Assembly (NCBI GenBank): GCA_002720865.1
Contig: PBIO01000014.1
Location: 372,001-436,000, forward strand
Length of the DNA: 64,000 nt
Direction of reading: 5' to 3'
DNA from: Halobacteriovorax sp.
GTDB lineage: Bacteria > Bdellovibrionota > Bacteriovoracia > Bacteriovoracales > Bacteriovoracaceae
Shown here in pieces: positions 27,447 through 36,511 of this stretch; the stretch's first letter is position 1; each line of letters opens with the position of its first letter. The position numbers and the translations under genes are program-made. The notes under the pieces were generated by a model. The model did not search any database, was not told the origin of the DNA, and saw nothing but the letters and a program-made list of their open reading frames with translations.

Positions 27447-28358
27447 ATGACAAAGTTTCTCCATAGGCTTTCTTACTCTGCTTTTACAATCTTCTTGGCG
27501 GTTACGGCTCTCTTTTTTGTTATTAGAATGGCTCCAGGGGATCCTGTTGAGAAAATCTTAGGTCCAGAGGCAACCTTCGAGGAAATTACGATCTTAAGAA
27601 ATCAGCTTGGATTAGATAAGGCAATTCATATTCAATACCTTAATTTTATAAAAGATGTAGGGACAGGGAACCTTGGAGATTCGTTATATAAAAAAGAAGA
27701 AGTGACGGGACTCCTTAAAAAACATATGCCCCCAACAATTATTCTAGCTTTAGTGTCGGTTACCTTATCGGCATTTTTTGGAACTGCTCTAGGGATTTGG
27801 GCCGGATTTAAAAGAAAAAAAACGTTTGATAATGTTGGCAGACTTGTGAGCTTAATTGCATTGTCATTTCCTATTTTTTCTTTAGCCCCACTTTTAGTGA
27901 TTATCTTCTCTATAAAACTAAATATTTTGCCTGTCTCTGAATGGGGAGAAGTAAAGCATGTTTTTTTACCGATTCTAACATTGGTAATCCCACTTTCTGC
28001 TGTATTAATGAGAGTTTCAAGAAATAAGTATTTAGAAGAAATAAGTGTTCCTTGGGTTCAGGTTTTAGAATCTAAAGGATTGGCACCCTTTCAAATTCTT
28101 TTAAGAGTAACAAAGGTCTGCTTGCCCACCATTTTAAATGTGGTAGCTATTCAGCTTTCTGTAGTCTTAGCTGGAACGATGATTACTGAAACAATTTTTG
28201 ATATCCCTGGAATGGGAATGCTCTTGTTCGAAGGTATTCAGAATAGAGATTATCCCGTTGTTCAGGGAGTGATCATCTATTCTACAGTTATCTATATGTT
28301 AATTTATTTTATTGTCGATTTTTTGAATGAGAAAATTGACCCAAGGATTAACTCATAA
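27447..28358 (+). CDS. Oligopeptide-type ABC transporter permease (DppB/OppB family)
   Basis: A 303-residue inner-membrane permease with about six membrane segments. The opening LSYSAFTIFLAVTALFFVIRMAPGDPVEKILGP and the EAA-loop stretch ESKGLAPFQILLRVTKVCLP followed by ETIFDIPGMGMLL are typical of DppB-type permeases. It forms a pair with the next gene (DppC type). The ATPases (DppD/DppF) and binding protein are not here, so the complete importer must be completed by genes elsewhere. Murein peptides are a plausible cargo because NagZ follows, but that is only context. Confidence 0.88.
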   Translation: MTKFLHRLSYSAFTIFLAVTALFFVIRMAPGDPVEKILGPEATFEEITILRNQLGLDKAIHIQYLNFIKDVGTGNLGDSLYKKEEVTGLLKKHMPPTIILALVSVTLSAFFGTALGIWAGFKRKKTFDNVGRLVSLIALSFPIFSLAPLLVIIFSIKLNILPVSEWGEVKHVFLPILTLVIPLSAVLMRVSRNKYLEEISVPWVQVLESKGLAPFQILLRVTKVCLPTILNVVAIQLSVVLAGTMITETIFDIPGMGMLLFEGIQNRDYPVVQGVIIYSTVIYMLIYFIVDFLNEKIDPRINS

Positions 28359-28359
28359 A

Positions 28360-29196
28360 ATGAGTACTTCAAAAAAAATTAATAAGGAAATATTTTTTGG
28401 ATCTTCCATTTTAGGATTGTATTTGTTCTGGGCCATTGGTTGGTTCGTTTATAGTTATTTTATTGGTGGAAGTTTCGATGAGCCTTTTTTTCCAAGAAGT
28501 AATATTAGCACTGAGTTGATTTCTCCTTTTTCTGAAGGGTATTTTCTAGGGACAGATCTTTATGGTCGAAGCCTCTTTCAAGTATTAAGTGCTGGACTCT
28601 GTTATTCGCTAGGTATTGGATTAACGATTAGTTTTTTCAGTGCAGGAATAGGAATAACTATTGGTTACCTGTCTGCGGTAGGGCCTAAGTTTTTGAGGTC
28701 TTTCTGTGATTTAACGACAAATCTCATTTTTATTTTTCCTTCTATATTAATTGCAATCCTCGTCATGTCTGTATCTGGTCAATCGTTTTGGGGTCTTGTT
28801 TTTGCGTTGGTTGTCACAGGTTGGCCTGGATATGCCAGAATTTCGCGGGGAGAAACTTTACGTGTCATGAGTTTGACTTATGTTGAAAGTGCCAAGGCAG
28901 TCGGAGTGGGGCCATTTCGGCTCTTTGCAAAGATCGTTTTACCTGCAATCTTACCTTTTCTCCTCGTGCATATCGTTTTGGGCATAAGTGGTGTTATTAT
29001 TTCAGAAGCTTCTTTAGGGTTTTTAGGTCTCGGTGGATCTGAATATTCTTGGGGTGCATTATTATCAAATGCGAAAACAGTTCTTTTGGAAGCTCCATTT
29101 ATGGGAATTGTTTTGAGTCTATCAATGGCAGGTTTGATAATCGGATTAAATTTATGTGGAGACGGATTAAGAGATTATTTTGATCCAAAGAGTTGA
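28360..29196 (+). CDS. Oligopeptide-type ABC transporter permease (DppC/OppC family)
   Basis: Second half of the permease pair. About six membrane segments; FLGTDLYGRSLFQVLSAG is the DppC-type opening, and the EAA-loop motif is seen in YVESAKAVGVGPFRLFAKIVLPAILP (split across residues ~170-200). An ORF reading from 28327 is possible, but it would overlap dppB and has no ribosome site. The ATG at 28360, one base after the dppB stop, gives the standard N-terminus MSTSKKINKE and is preferred. The gene ends 15 bp before nagZ. Confidence 0.86.
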   Translation: MSTSKKINKEIFFGSSILGLYLFWAIGWFVYSYFIGGSFDEPFFPRSNISTELISPFSEGYFLGTDLYGRSLFQVLSAGLCYSLGIGLTISFFSAGIGITIGYLSAVGPKFLRSFCDLTTNLIFIFPSILIAILVMSVSGQSFWGLVFALVVTGWPGYARISRGETLRVMSLTYVESAKAVGVGPFRLFAKIVLPAILPFLLVHIVLGISGVIISEASLGFLGLGGSEYSWGALLSNAKTVLLEAPFMGIVLSLSMAGLIIGLNLCGDGLRDYFDPKS

Positions 29197-29211
29197 GAGG
29201 AATTTATTAGG

Positions 29212-30288
29212 ATGAAAGATTTAGGACAACTAATTTTTACAGGAATTAGTGGAATCACTCTTACGGAAGAAGAAAAAGAGTTTATAGAAAAAGAAAATAT
29301 TGGTGGCATAGTTTTATTTGCTGAAAATTTTGAGTCTCCTGCCCAACTTGCGGAATTAGTTAACTCCATACAAAAACTTAGAGATGAGTACCCCCTCTAT
29401 ATTTCTGTAGATCATGAAGGCGGAAGGGTCATTAGATTCAGAAAGTACTTTACTCAATTTCCTCCTATGATGGAAATAGCCTCAGTGGGTTCTCCAAAAC
29501 TATGCTTTGAAGTTTCAACTATTATGGCCCAAGAATTAAAAGCTTGTGGCATTAATTTAAATCTTGCCCCTGTCTGCGACATTTTAACTAACGAATCTAA
29601 TAAGGTCATTGGGGATCGTGCTTTTGGAAGGGACCATGAGTCGGTTTCGAAGTATGTATCAAGTGCTATTAGGGGCTTTCAAACGGAAGGTATTCAAGCT
29701 TGTGCTAAACACTTTCCTGGACATGGGTCTACAACAAAAGATTCTCATTTCGACTTACCTTATGTGACGAAAAGCCTAGAGGAATTAAAGCAAGAAGAGA
29801 TACAGCCATTTATCAAAGCCATTAAAAGTAGGGTTGAGTTTGTTATGATGGCCCATTTGGTTGTTGATGCTTTTGATAAAGAGAAACCTTGTACTCTGAG
29901 TCCGGCAGCTCACGATTATCTAAGAAATGAATTGAAGTTCAACCGTATTATTATTTCAGATGATATGGAGATGAAAGCAATAACCGATAATTATTCAATT
30001 GAAGATGCAGCCGTTATGGCCATTAATGCGGGGACAGATGTTATTGAGTATAGAACTATGGCCACAGCAAGAGTTGCTCTAGAAGGTTTAAAAGAAGCGC
30101 TCAAGACTAAGAAGTTAAAAAATGATGTGGCTAAGGACAGAATTGCTCGAGTTTTAAATAGTAAAAAAACTCACCTGGCCGACTATTCACCGGTTTATAT
30201 CCCTGAGCTTGAGAAGAAGATTAATTCCCGACAAAGCCAGTTGTTTATTGATGAGTTAAATAAACAACTTACAGAAGTTTCGCCTTAA
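29212..30288 (+). CDS. nagZ: NagZ-like beta-N-acetylhexosaminidase (glycoside hydrolase family 3)
   Basis: It removes N-acetylglucosamine from anhydro-muropeptides during cell-wall recycling. The family motif ACAKHFPGHGSTTKDSHFDL begins at about residue 163, holding the catalytic-dyad His and Asp; the nucleophile Asp is in IIISDDMEMKAI (about 244-255). The front part has GGIVLFAENFESPAQL and SVDHEGGRV, as in other NagZ enzymes. At 358 residues it is a single-domain cytoplasmic form without signal peptide. It follows the two peptide-type permeases on the same strand, a plausible link to muropeptide import. Confidence 0.92.
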   Translation: MKDLGQLIFTGISGITLTEEEKEFIEKENIGGIVLFAENFESPAQLAELVNSIQKLRDEYPLYISVDHEGGRVIRFRKYFTQFPPMMEIASVGSPKLCFEVSTIMAQELKACGINLNLAPVCDILTNESNKVIGDRAFGRDHESVSKYVSSAIRGFQTEGIQACAKHFPGHGSTTKDSHFDLPYVTKSLEELKQEEIQPFIKAIKSRVEFVMMAHLVVDAFDKEKPCTLSPAAHDYLRNELKFNRIIISDDMEMKAITDNYSIEDAAVMAINAGTDVIEYRTMATARVALEGLKEALKTKKLKNDVAKDRIARVLNSKKTHLADYSPVYIPELEKKINSRQSQLFIDELNKQLTEVSP

Positions 30289-30416
30289 TATAATGGCAAC
30301 CAGCTAATCGTATAACCACTTGAAATTACATTGGGTAAGGGGAGTTTATTGCCCCACATTAGATAAGGCTCACTCCTTTGATATCCTATAGTTACAGGAA
30401 AAAAGGGAGAATTTTT

Positions 30417-31313
30417 ATGCTCGCCGTAGCGGCCACTGTACTTATCTTTATAGCAGTCTTTCTTGTTACAAACATGATGTTTCAAGAAGAAGAAGAGTAC
30501 AAAGCTGGTGAAAAAATTGAAGAAGGGATTAACAAAGGGCAAGAAAAGCTCAATGAACAAGGCCCTATCTTAAGAATATCTCGTCCCTTTTTTAGAAGGT
30601 ATGTAACTCCAATTGTTTCGACAATGAAGAGTAAGAAAAAGATCCGAGAAAAATATAAACGTAAACTTGCGAGTTCTGGATTAACAGAAATTTTAACACC
30701 AGAAGATTTCTTTTCATTTAAGCTTTTTCTTATCATTGGGTTCCCCATTGCCTTTTTTATAATCCGTTGGTTTATGGAAGAAGATTGGCCACTTTCAGTC
30801 ATTCCAGTTGTTGCAGGTCTTGGATATGTTTATCCAGATATTTGGATAGATGGAAAAATTCAACAAAGACAAAAAGAGATTATGCAAAACATGCCGTTTG
30901 CTGTTGATATGCTTGCTCTATCAGTTGAAGCGGGTCTCGATTTTATGGCAGCAATGACAAAAGTTGTTGAGAAGGCTAAGCCAAATCCCCTTAATGAAGA
31001 ATTCGAGATACTTTTAAAAGAAGTTAAGATTGGGGCGAGCAGAGCTGAGGCGCTTCGTAATATGTCCTGGAGAGTTGATCTGGTTAGTATTGCTTCTTTC
31101 TGTGCAACTTTAATTGCTGCTGATTCCGTTGGTGCTTCCATTGGTCCGATCTTAAAAGCACTAAGTGCCGAGATAAGGCAGAAAAAATCAGCAGAAGCAG
31201 AGAAAGCGGGTGCTACAGCAGCTACAAAAATACTTTTTCCAATGATCTTCCTAATTATGCCAGCCGTTATCATTATAGTTATGGCCCCAATAGCAATGGG
31301 ATTCTTACAGTAA
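30417..31313 (+). CDS. TadC-like / type II secretion F-domain membrane protein
   Basis: A 298-residue inner-membrane protein with one N-terminal membrane segment (about residues 1-22), a cytoplasmic T2SSF domain (about 155-275) and flanking segments, ending in IFLIMPAVIIIVMAPIAMGF. The motif MPFAVDMLALSVEAGLDFMAAM and later IAADSVGASIGPILKALSAEIRQKKS are typical of TadC, the platform protein of Tad (Flp) pili. TadB, TadA and other Tad genes are not in the window. A frame opens earlier at 30378, but the ATG at 30417 has GGGAGA six bases before it. FHA-domain proteins that follow are a known companion of Tad-type loci in related predatory bacteria and myxobacteria. Confidence 0.84.
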   Translation: MLAVAATVLIFIAVFLVTNMMFQEEEEYKAGEKIEEGINKGQEKLNEQGPILRISRPFFRRYVTPIVSTMKSKKKIREKYKRKLASSGLTEILTPEDFFSFKLFLIIGFPIAFFIIRWFMEEDWPLSVIPVVAGLGYVYPDIWIDGKIQQRQKEIMQNMPFAVDMLALSVEAGLDFMAAMTKVVEKAKPNPLNEEFEILLKEVKIGASRAEALRNMSWRVDLVSIASFCATLIAADSVGASIGPILKALSAEIRQKKSAEAEKAGATAATKILFPMIFLIMPAVIIIVMAPIAMGFLQ

Positions 31314-31316
31314 TTT

Positions 31317-31673
31317 ATGAGAGAGAAAATGGAAATTAAGACGAAGGAAAATATTTATATCGCTAAAGAGGCTATTGAGGCAAAGAGCAGTTTACAGAAA
31401 ATGAAAGGGTTAATGTTTTCAAAAGGGATGGATGGGTTTGATGCAATGTTATTTAAAAGATGTAATTCGATTCACACATTTTTTATGAATTATCCCTTAG
31501 ATATTTTATTTATTAATAGAGAAATGAAAATAGTGAAAATAATTAGAAACTTGAAGCCATGGAGAATGACACGTTTGTATTTTAGTGCCTATCAAGCGCT
31601 AGAATTAAAGGGGGGAACCCTTGATGAACGAGTTCAAGAGGGTGATGTGCTAGAGGTTATATGTATAAATTAG
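31317..31673 (+). CDS. DUF192 family protein
   Basis: A 118-residue single-domain protein. The DUF192 landmarks are visible: LQKMKGLMFSKGMDGFDAML, the SIHTFFMNYPLDILFI stretch (about residues 51-66), then LKPWRM and QALELKGGTLDE. In other bacteria such proteins are usually secreted or membrane-linked, but this one has no signal peptide. The function of the family is not known. It follows the TadC-like gene by 3 bp and overlaps the next FHA gene by 13 bp. A second ATG at 31329 is a possible start. Confidence 0.85.
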   Translation: MREKMEIKTKENIYIAKEAIEAKSSLQKMKGLMFSKGMDGFDAMLFKRCNSIHTFFMNYPLDILFINREMKIVKIIRNLKPWRMTRLYFSAYQALELKGGTLDERVQEGDVLEVICIN

Positions 31674-33220
31674 TAGCAGTAGCAGGAAAATTAAGGGGCC
31701 AAGAGTTTGAACTCCATGATGGAGAGAATACTTGTGGTAGAGACTCTGGGTGTGATGTTCATTTACCGGTTCAGGGAATCTCAAAAAAGCATATGTCCGT
31801 CACGGTGACCGATGATGTTTGCTATATAAATGATTTAGGTTCATCAAATGGAACTTTTTTAAATGGAAAAATTGTAAAGAGAGCAACGGCAGAAAACGGA
31901 GATAAGGTTGCACTTCCAGATTTAATCTTACAAGTTGTCTACGTTGAAGAAAAAAAGATTATTGTTAAAAAAGCTGTAACCGATGAAGATGATGATGAAG
32001 ATGAGTTGTTTAAACCAGACCCGATGCCTGAAAATATCGCGGGCAAAATAGTATGGTCATTTAAATGGAAGTTGATGCCTGTTATTCACGGAATTAATGA
32101 AGAGTATGAATGGAGTCACTTATTTGGAATTTTACTGGCTCTTTTTTCCGTTGCAACGATCACTCTAACAATTCTACCTGTTCTTAGGGATAGTCGAGAA
32201 ATCCTATATACAGAAATTGCAAAAAGAGGAAGTCACTACGCCGAAGAAATTGCCAGAATTAATGCTCAGGCTCTTGAAGATAATAGATTGGAAAGAGTCG
32301 ATACTGCGTTCTTAGACAAAGAGGATGGAGTAAGTTCATACGAGTTGTTTGACCCAAGTCTAAGAATTGTGAGACCGATTACTCAACTAAATGAATACTC
32401 TAAAGATGCATTTTCCGCTGAAGCGAAAGATGTTTTAATGAATCCGAAGAAGAAGACTTCCTTACATGCTAGAAGACTAAATGATGGTGCCATCGGGATT
32501 GGTAAAAAAATTATGGCCTTCGATGCTAAGTTGGGAAGACAAAAACCGGTTGGGATTATTGCGATTAAATTTAATCCCGAATCACTAGTTAAAGAAGCCA
32601 AAAGAAGTACGCGTCTCTATCTGGAGTCGTTAGTGACCTCAGCTATGGTCGCCATTATATTTTTTGGAATTATTTACTATCTTACTCAAAGACCGATAGA
32701 TGAGCTTCGCTTTCAAATTGAAGAAGCTCTACGGGGAAAAAGAAAATCTTTAGAGTCAGAATATTTAATGTCTTCATTAGATCCTTTGCGAGATTCAATT
32801 AACTCAGTTCTACAAAGGATGCGAGAGTTAAATGCAGAGGAAGGCGATGGCGAATTTGTCGAAGAAGAGGATGATGAAAGTTATGTATCAACCTTGAAGG
32901 AATTTATGCGAGGTTCTTCAGGTGGGGCCATGGTACTGGATAGTCAGAAAAATGTGATCTCCATTAATATGGAAGCTGAAGACTTAACAGGTATTAGGGA
33001 GTCTGCAGCTGAAGGAATGAGTTTACTTGATGTTGCTAGGGAGCAAGGCTTTGCTGCGACGGTTTTAGACTTATGCGAAAATTCTGCATCAAATATGGGT
33101 ACGAACCAAGAAGGAGAGTATGAACTCTCTGGTATGCCACATCAAATACATGTATGTTCGCTGATGGGTAAAGATGGATTTGCAAAGGCTTTTTATGTGA
33201 CCTTTGTTAAGGATGAATAA
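31661..33220 (+). CDS. Transmembrane FHA-HAMP-PAS sensor without catalytic output
   Basis: A 519-residue protein with an unusual order. An N-terminal FHA domain (residues 5-95) has all pThr-binding residues: G26 R27, S41 and H44, and S61-S62-N63-G64-T65. An acidic linker follows, then a membrane segment (154-172), a periplasmic sensor region (~175-320) with SHYAEEIARIN, a second membrane segment (~322-343), a HAMP-like helix pair with RPIDELRFQIEEAL, and a PAS-like domain (~405-515). There is no kinase, cyclase or phosphatase at the end. The build suggests that a periplasmic signal is passed to pThr-bearing partners. It lies in the TadC-FHA-PP2C gene block. Confidence 0.78.
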   Translation: MYKLVAVAGKLRGQEFELHDGENTCGRDSGCDVHLPVQGISKKHMSVTVTDDVCYINDLGSSNGTFLNGKIVKRATAENGDKVALPDLILQVVYVEEKKIIVKKAVTDEDDDEDELFKPDPMPENIAGKIVWSFKWKLMPVIHGINEEYEWSHLFGILLALFSVATITLTILPVLRDSREILYTEIAKRGSHYAEEIARINAQALEDNRLERVDTAFLDKEDGVSSYELFDPSLRIVRPITQLNEYSKDAFSAEAKDVLMNPKKKTSLHARRLNDGAIGIGKKIMAFDAKLGRQKPVGIIAIKFNPESLVKEAKRSTRLYLESLVTSAMVAIIFFGIIYYLTQRPIDELRFQIEEALRGKRKSLESEYLMSSLDPLRDSINSVLQRMRELNAEEGDGEFVEEEDDESYVSTLKEFMRGSSGGAMVLDSQKNVISINMEAEDLTGIRESAAEGMSLLDVAREQGFAATVLDLCENSASNMGTNQEGEYELSGMPHQIHVCSLMGKDGFAKAFYVTFVKDE

Positions 33221-33224
33221 CTAA

Positions 33225-34223
33225 ATGGCTAACGGAGCGGTCAAAATTTCTAAGGAATTGACTTTGGCGAGAGCTGAAGGGGATCAGTTTCGTCTTCTCT
33301 GTTTAACAGGAAAGAATAAAGGAACCTCTTATTTCCTAAGTGGAAAACGTGCCGTCATGGGAAGAGGTGATGAGGCGGATGTTCAGGTTTTAGATGCAAA
33401 GTCTAGTCGAGCTCATGCTGAACTTAAAAAAGTAGGTAGCACCTATGTTGTTACTGATTTGGGAAGTCAGAATGGGATTGTGGTTAATGATCTAAAAGTG
33501 ACTCAACATAAATTAGTTGATAACGATAAAATTATCATCGGACAAACTGTTTTCAAATACAGCGTTATCCCAGATAAAACTAAAACGGATTTAGTTGAAG
33601 TCGATGATGAAGATGAAGAGGAAATTGAAGAAGAATTAGACAAAGGCAAAAAGAAAAAAGGTAAGGAAAAAGAAAAGAAAAGTAGAAAGAGAAATATCAT
33701 GATTATTGCCGTGCTTGGGCTAATCTATTTACTGATGCTTGATTCTGATGAACCTAAAAAGAAAGCAAAAAAGCCAGTGACAGACCCGGATGATATTACT
33801 GCTACTTTAGATTCAGTATATAGAGAACAAAAGAAAATTGAAGATAAAGATACGAGAGATAAAGTTCAAACTTTTATCCATAGAGGTCAAAGAGAATATA
33901 GAGAAGGCAATTACTTTAGAGCTATTGAGCAGTTAAATCTTTGCTTAATTTTGGCACCGGCACATGGATACTGCAGTTTCTTACTAGCAAAAAGTAAGCA
34001 ACAGTTTGATGCAATGATTAATCAGCATTTTGAAAAAGCTAAGATTGATGTTGATGCTTTAAAGTACAAAGCAGCGATGGTTGAATATTGCGCGGTCGTA
34101 AAACTTTTAGGTGAATATAAAAAAGCTGGAAAGTCAGATGTTAGACTTGAAGAAGCGGAAGCAAATATTGAATTTGTAGAAAAGAAACTAGGAATGGACC
34201 CAGGTGAACATAAGTGTTTTTAA
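33225..34223 (+). CDS. FHA-domain protein with membrane anchor and TPR-like tail
   Basis: A 332-residue protein. The FHA domain is at about residues 20-115, with G46 R47, S61/H64 and SQNG (81-84), so pThr binding is plausible. A charged Lys/Glu linker leads to one membrane segment (about 160-178, RNIMIIAVLGLIYLLML), and the C-terminal half (215-320) is TPR-like, with YREGNYFRAIEQLNLCLILA. The orientation predicts the FHA part in the cytoplasm and the TPR part in the periplasm. The last 20 bp overlap the next gene. No enzyme domain is present; it is probably a scaffold. Confidence 0.82.
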   Translation: MANGAVKISKELTLARAEGDQFRLLCLTGKNKGTSYFLSGKRAVMGRGDEADVQVLDAKSSRAHAELKKVGSTYVVTDLGSQNGIVVNDLKVTQHKLVDNDKIIIGQTVFKYSVIPDKTKTDLVEVDDEDEEEIEEELDKGKKKKGKEKEKKSRKRNIMIIAVLGLIYLLMLDSDEPKKKAKKPVTDPDDITATLDSVYREQKKIEDKDTRDKVQTFIHRGQREYREGNYFRAIEQLNLCLILAPAHGYCSFLLAKSKQQFDAMINQHFEKAKIDVDALKYKAAMVEYCAVVKLLGEYKKAGKSDVRLEEAEANIEFVEKKLGMDPGEHKCF

Positions 34224-36504
34224 GGACAATCAATCAGTCGTCGAGGTAAATCTTGGCTCTGAAGTTCTGGGGAACTTAAACTCAGATACGACCTTTTTTG
34301 TGGGACGTTCGCCGGAGTGTCATGTCCATTTAGATGATAAACAAATTTCGAGAGAACATGCCGAAATTTCTTATAATGGCTCCGCCTGGAATATAAAGCA
34401 ACTATCACCTTTTTCTAAAGTCATTGTAAATGGTACCCCATACGAGGCAAAAGAATTAGCCGCGGGCGATATTATTACAGTTGGCCCTTATGTCTTAAAT
34501 GTTGCTATTCCTCAGGTTGAAGCGACTGAGCCAGCGCCTGTTAGCGAAGAGATTGAAGAGGAAATTCCAGCTGACGATATTCCTGATGTAGAAGAAATTG
34601 ATGATGACATAGATGATTTTGACGAAGAAACCGTGGCCATGGCTTCAAATGAAGTTGACGACCTCGCGGAAGATTTAGATGAAGAGTCCTTTGATGCAGA
34701 TGGTGAAGAAGATTTTGAGGCAGCAGCTGAAGGGGATGAAGATTTTTCTTCAGATGATTTTGATTCTGACGGAGAAGATTTCGAAGCTGAAGAAATGGAA
34801 GTCAGTGAAGATGGGGACGATGATTTATTCGGAGAAGGAGACTCAGACGGTGAAGAGGCTTCGGGATTTGAAGAAACGGATGGAGATTACGCGGTAGATG
34901 CCTTTGAAGACGATGACGATGATGAAAGCACAAGAGTAATACAAACCTTCGCGAAAGTAGAGTTTGAGCTCTTTGGGGAATACGCTCCTTATGAAAAATA
35001 TGTATTAGATACTAATGAGATAACAATTGGACGTGACCCCGAGAAATGTCAGATCGTTTTAAATGATCCAGAAGTTTCGGGAACCCATGCGAAATTTAAG
35101 AAAAATAATATTACGTGTTCAGTTGAAGATTTAGATTCTGGAAATGGGACTCTTCTTAATGGGGAGAGAATAAATAAATCGATTCTTACAAATAATGATG
35201 AAGTCATCATCGGTGGAACGACTTTTACAGTGAAAATTATTTCTGACTTCCTAGAAGAAGAAGAAAATAGACTCATGCCGGTTGAAGAAAACCAGGTCGT
35301 GGAAGTAGAAGAAATAGTAGAGGTTGATGCGGATTTCGATGATGAGATGATGGAAGCTCAAGAAGGAGCTTCTGACGGTAAAACCAGTATTATCGCAGAT
35401 ATTAAAAATTTTAAGAATTTGCCTCCGGAAAGAAAAAAGAAAATTGTTATCTATGGAATAGTCGGCATTGGGCTATTGTCAGTACTTCTTTCAGAAGATG
35501 GAGAGAAAAAGGCTAATGCCAAGAAAGAAAAAGGAAGAAAGTCCCAGAGGCTTGAGGCCGAGAAACCATTAAATCCGAAAAAGAAAATGCTTAAAAAGTT
35601 AAGTAAAGAAGAGCAGGAGTTTGTTGAGTCTCGTTACCTTCTAGCTAAAGAACAAATTAACGTTGGGAAATATAGAGAGGCCATCACCGAACTCGACAAA
35701 ATTTTCGCTATTATTCCGGAGTATAAGCAATCAAAGCAGTTGTATGAGGTGGCAAAAGAAAGTTTTGCAAAGCTCGAGGAAGAAGAAAAGAAGAGAAGAG
35801 AAGAGATTGCAAGAAAGCAAAGAGAAGCGAAAGTTAAAATTCTAGTTGGTAATGCAAAAGAAGCTGTAAAAAATAATCAAACCATCAGGGCCAAATCTCT
35901 TTTTACTGAGATTATTAGTCTAGACCCAGAAAACTTTGATGTTCCACTCCTAAGGCAGCAAATTGAGGCTTACGAAAGAAAGCTTGAAAGAGAAGCCATG
36001 GAAAAGGCTCAAAAAGAAGCTGAACGGAAAAGACAGGTGGACTTATTAGCCCCTGGCAAAAACTATTTTTTAAACAAAGAATGGCATAGTGCTGTTTTAA
36101 AATTACAAGATTTCGTTAGGAAAAAAGGTATAGATGAAGACTTAATGACTGAGGGAGCAGAGATGCTATCAAAGTCTAGAGAAAACCTATCCAATATTGT
36201 GCAACCTCTACTTGGAAAAGCCAGAAGTCTAAAAGAAGGTCAGGATTTAAAGGGTGCTTATGAAAACTATCTTCAAGTACTTAAATTCGATCCCTCAAGT
36301 GCTGAAGCTTTAGATGAGAGTAATGAAATTCGAGAAAGATTAAAAAATAGAAGTAAAAAGATTTATAGAGAAGCTATTATTGCTGAGTCCTTAAGTCTTT
36401 TTGAGGATGCCAAAGAGAAATTTCAAGAAGTTCAGCAGGTATCACCTAGTGATAGTGAATATTATAAGAAAGCCACAGAAAAGCTTAAAGATTACTTAGA
36501 TTGA
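34204..36504 (+). CDS. Double-FHA protein with acidic linker, membrane anchor and TPR tail
   Basis: A 766-residue protein. FHA1 (residues 1-105) has FVGRSPECH and ISREHAE but SPFSKVIVNG where the SSNGT loop is expected, so its phosphopeptide binding may be altered. Then come ~135 residues very rich in Asp and Glu (about 110-245). FHA2 (about 245-345) is complete, with IGRDPEKC, VSGTHAKF and SGNGTLLNG. One membrane segment (about 412-430) is followed by a lysine-rich stretch and TPR repeats (475-766). The start is a GTG inside the previous gene, overlapping it by 20 bp. As with the preceding protein, FHA domains should be cytoplasmic and the TPR part periplasmic. Confidence 0.84.
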   Translation: MNISVFKDNQSVVEVNLGSEVLGNLNSDTTFFVGRSPECHVHLDDKQISREHAEISYNGSAWNIKQLSPFSKVIVNGTPYEAKELAAGDIITVGPYVLNVAIPQVEATEPAPVSEEIEEEIPADDIPDVEEIDDDIDDFDEETVAMASNEVDDLAEDLDEESFDADGEEDFEAAAEGDEDFSSDDFDSDGEDFEAEEMEVSEDGDDDLFGEGDSDGEEASGFEETDGDYAVDAFEDDDDDESTRVIQTFAKVEFELFGEYAPYEKYVLDTNEITIGRDPEKCQIVLNDPEVSGTHAKFKKNNITCSVEDLDSGNGTLLNGERINKSILTNNDEVIIGGTTFTVKIISDFLEEEENRLMPVEENQVVEVEEIVEVDADFDDEMMEAQEGASDGKTSIIADIKNFKNLPPERKKKIVIYGIVGIGLLSVLLSEDGEKKANAKKEKGRKSQRLEAEKPLNPKKKMLKKLSKEEQEFVESRYLLAKEQINVGKYREAITELDKIFAIIPEYKQSKQLYEVAKESFAKLEEEEKKRREEIARKQREAKVKILVGNAKEAVKNNQTIRAKSLFTEIISLDPENFDVPLLRQQIEAYERKLEREAMEKAQKEAERKRQVDLLAPGKNYFLNKEWHSAVLKLQDFVRKKGIDEDLMTEGAEMLSKSRENLSNIVQPLLGKARSLKEGQDLKGAYENYLQVLKFDPSSAEALDESNEIRERLKNRSKKIYREAIIAESLSLFEDAKEKFQEVQQVSPSDSEYYKKATEKLKDYLD

Positions 36505-36511
36505 GGAATTT

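Noticed and set aside
27447-29196. A complete peptide ABC importer
   Set aside because: Only the two permeases are here; the preceding lipoprotein is too small and unlike solute-binding proteins, and no ATPase gene is present.
30860-31273. A 137-codon minus-strand frame opposite the TadC-like gene
   Set aside because: Antisense shadow of a clear T2SSF domain; no ribosome site and an Ala/Ser-rich translation typical of such shadows.
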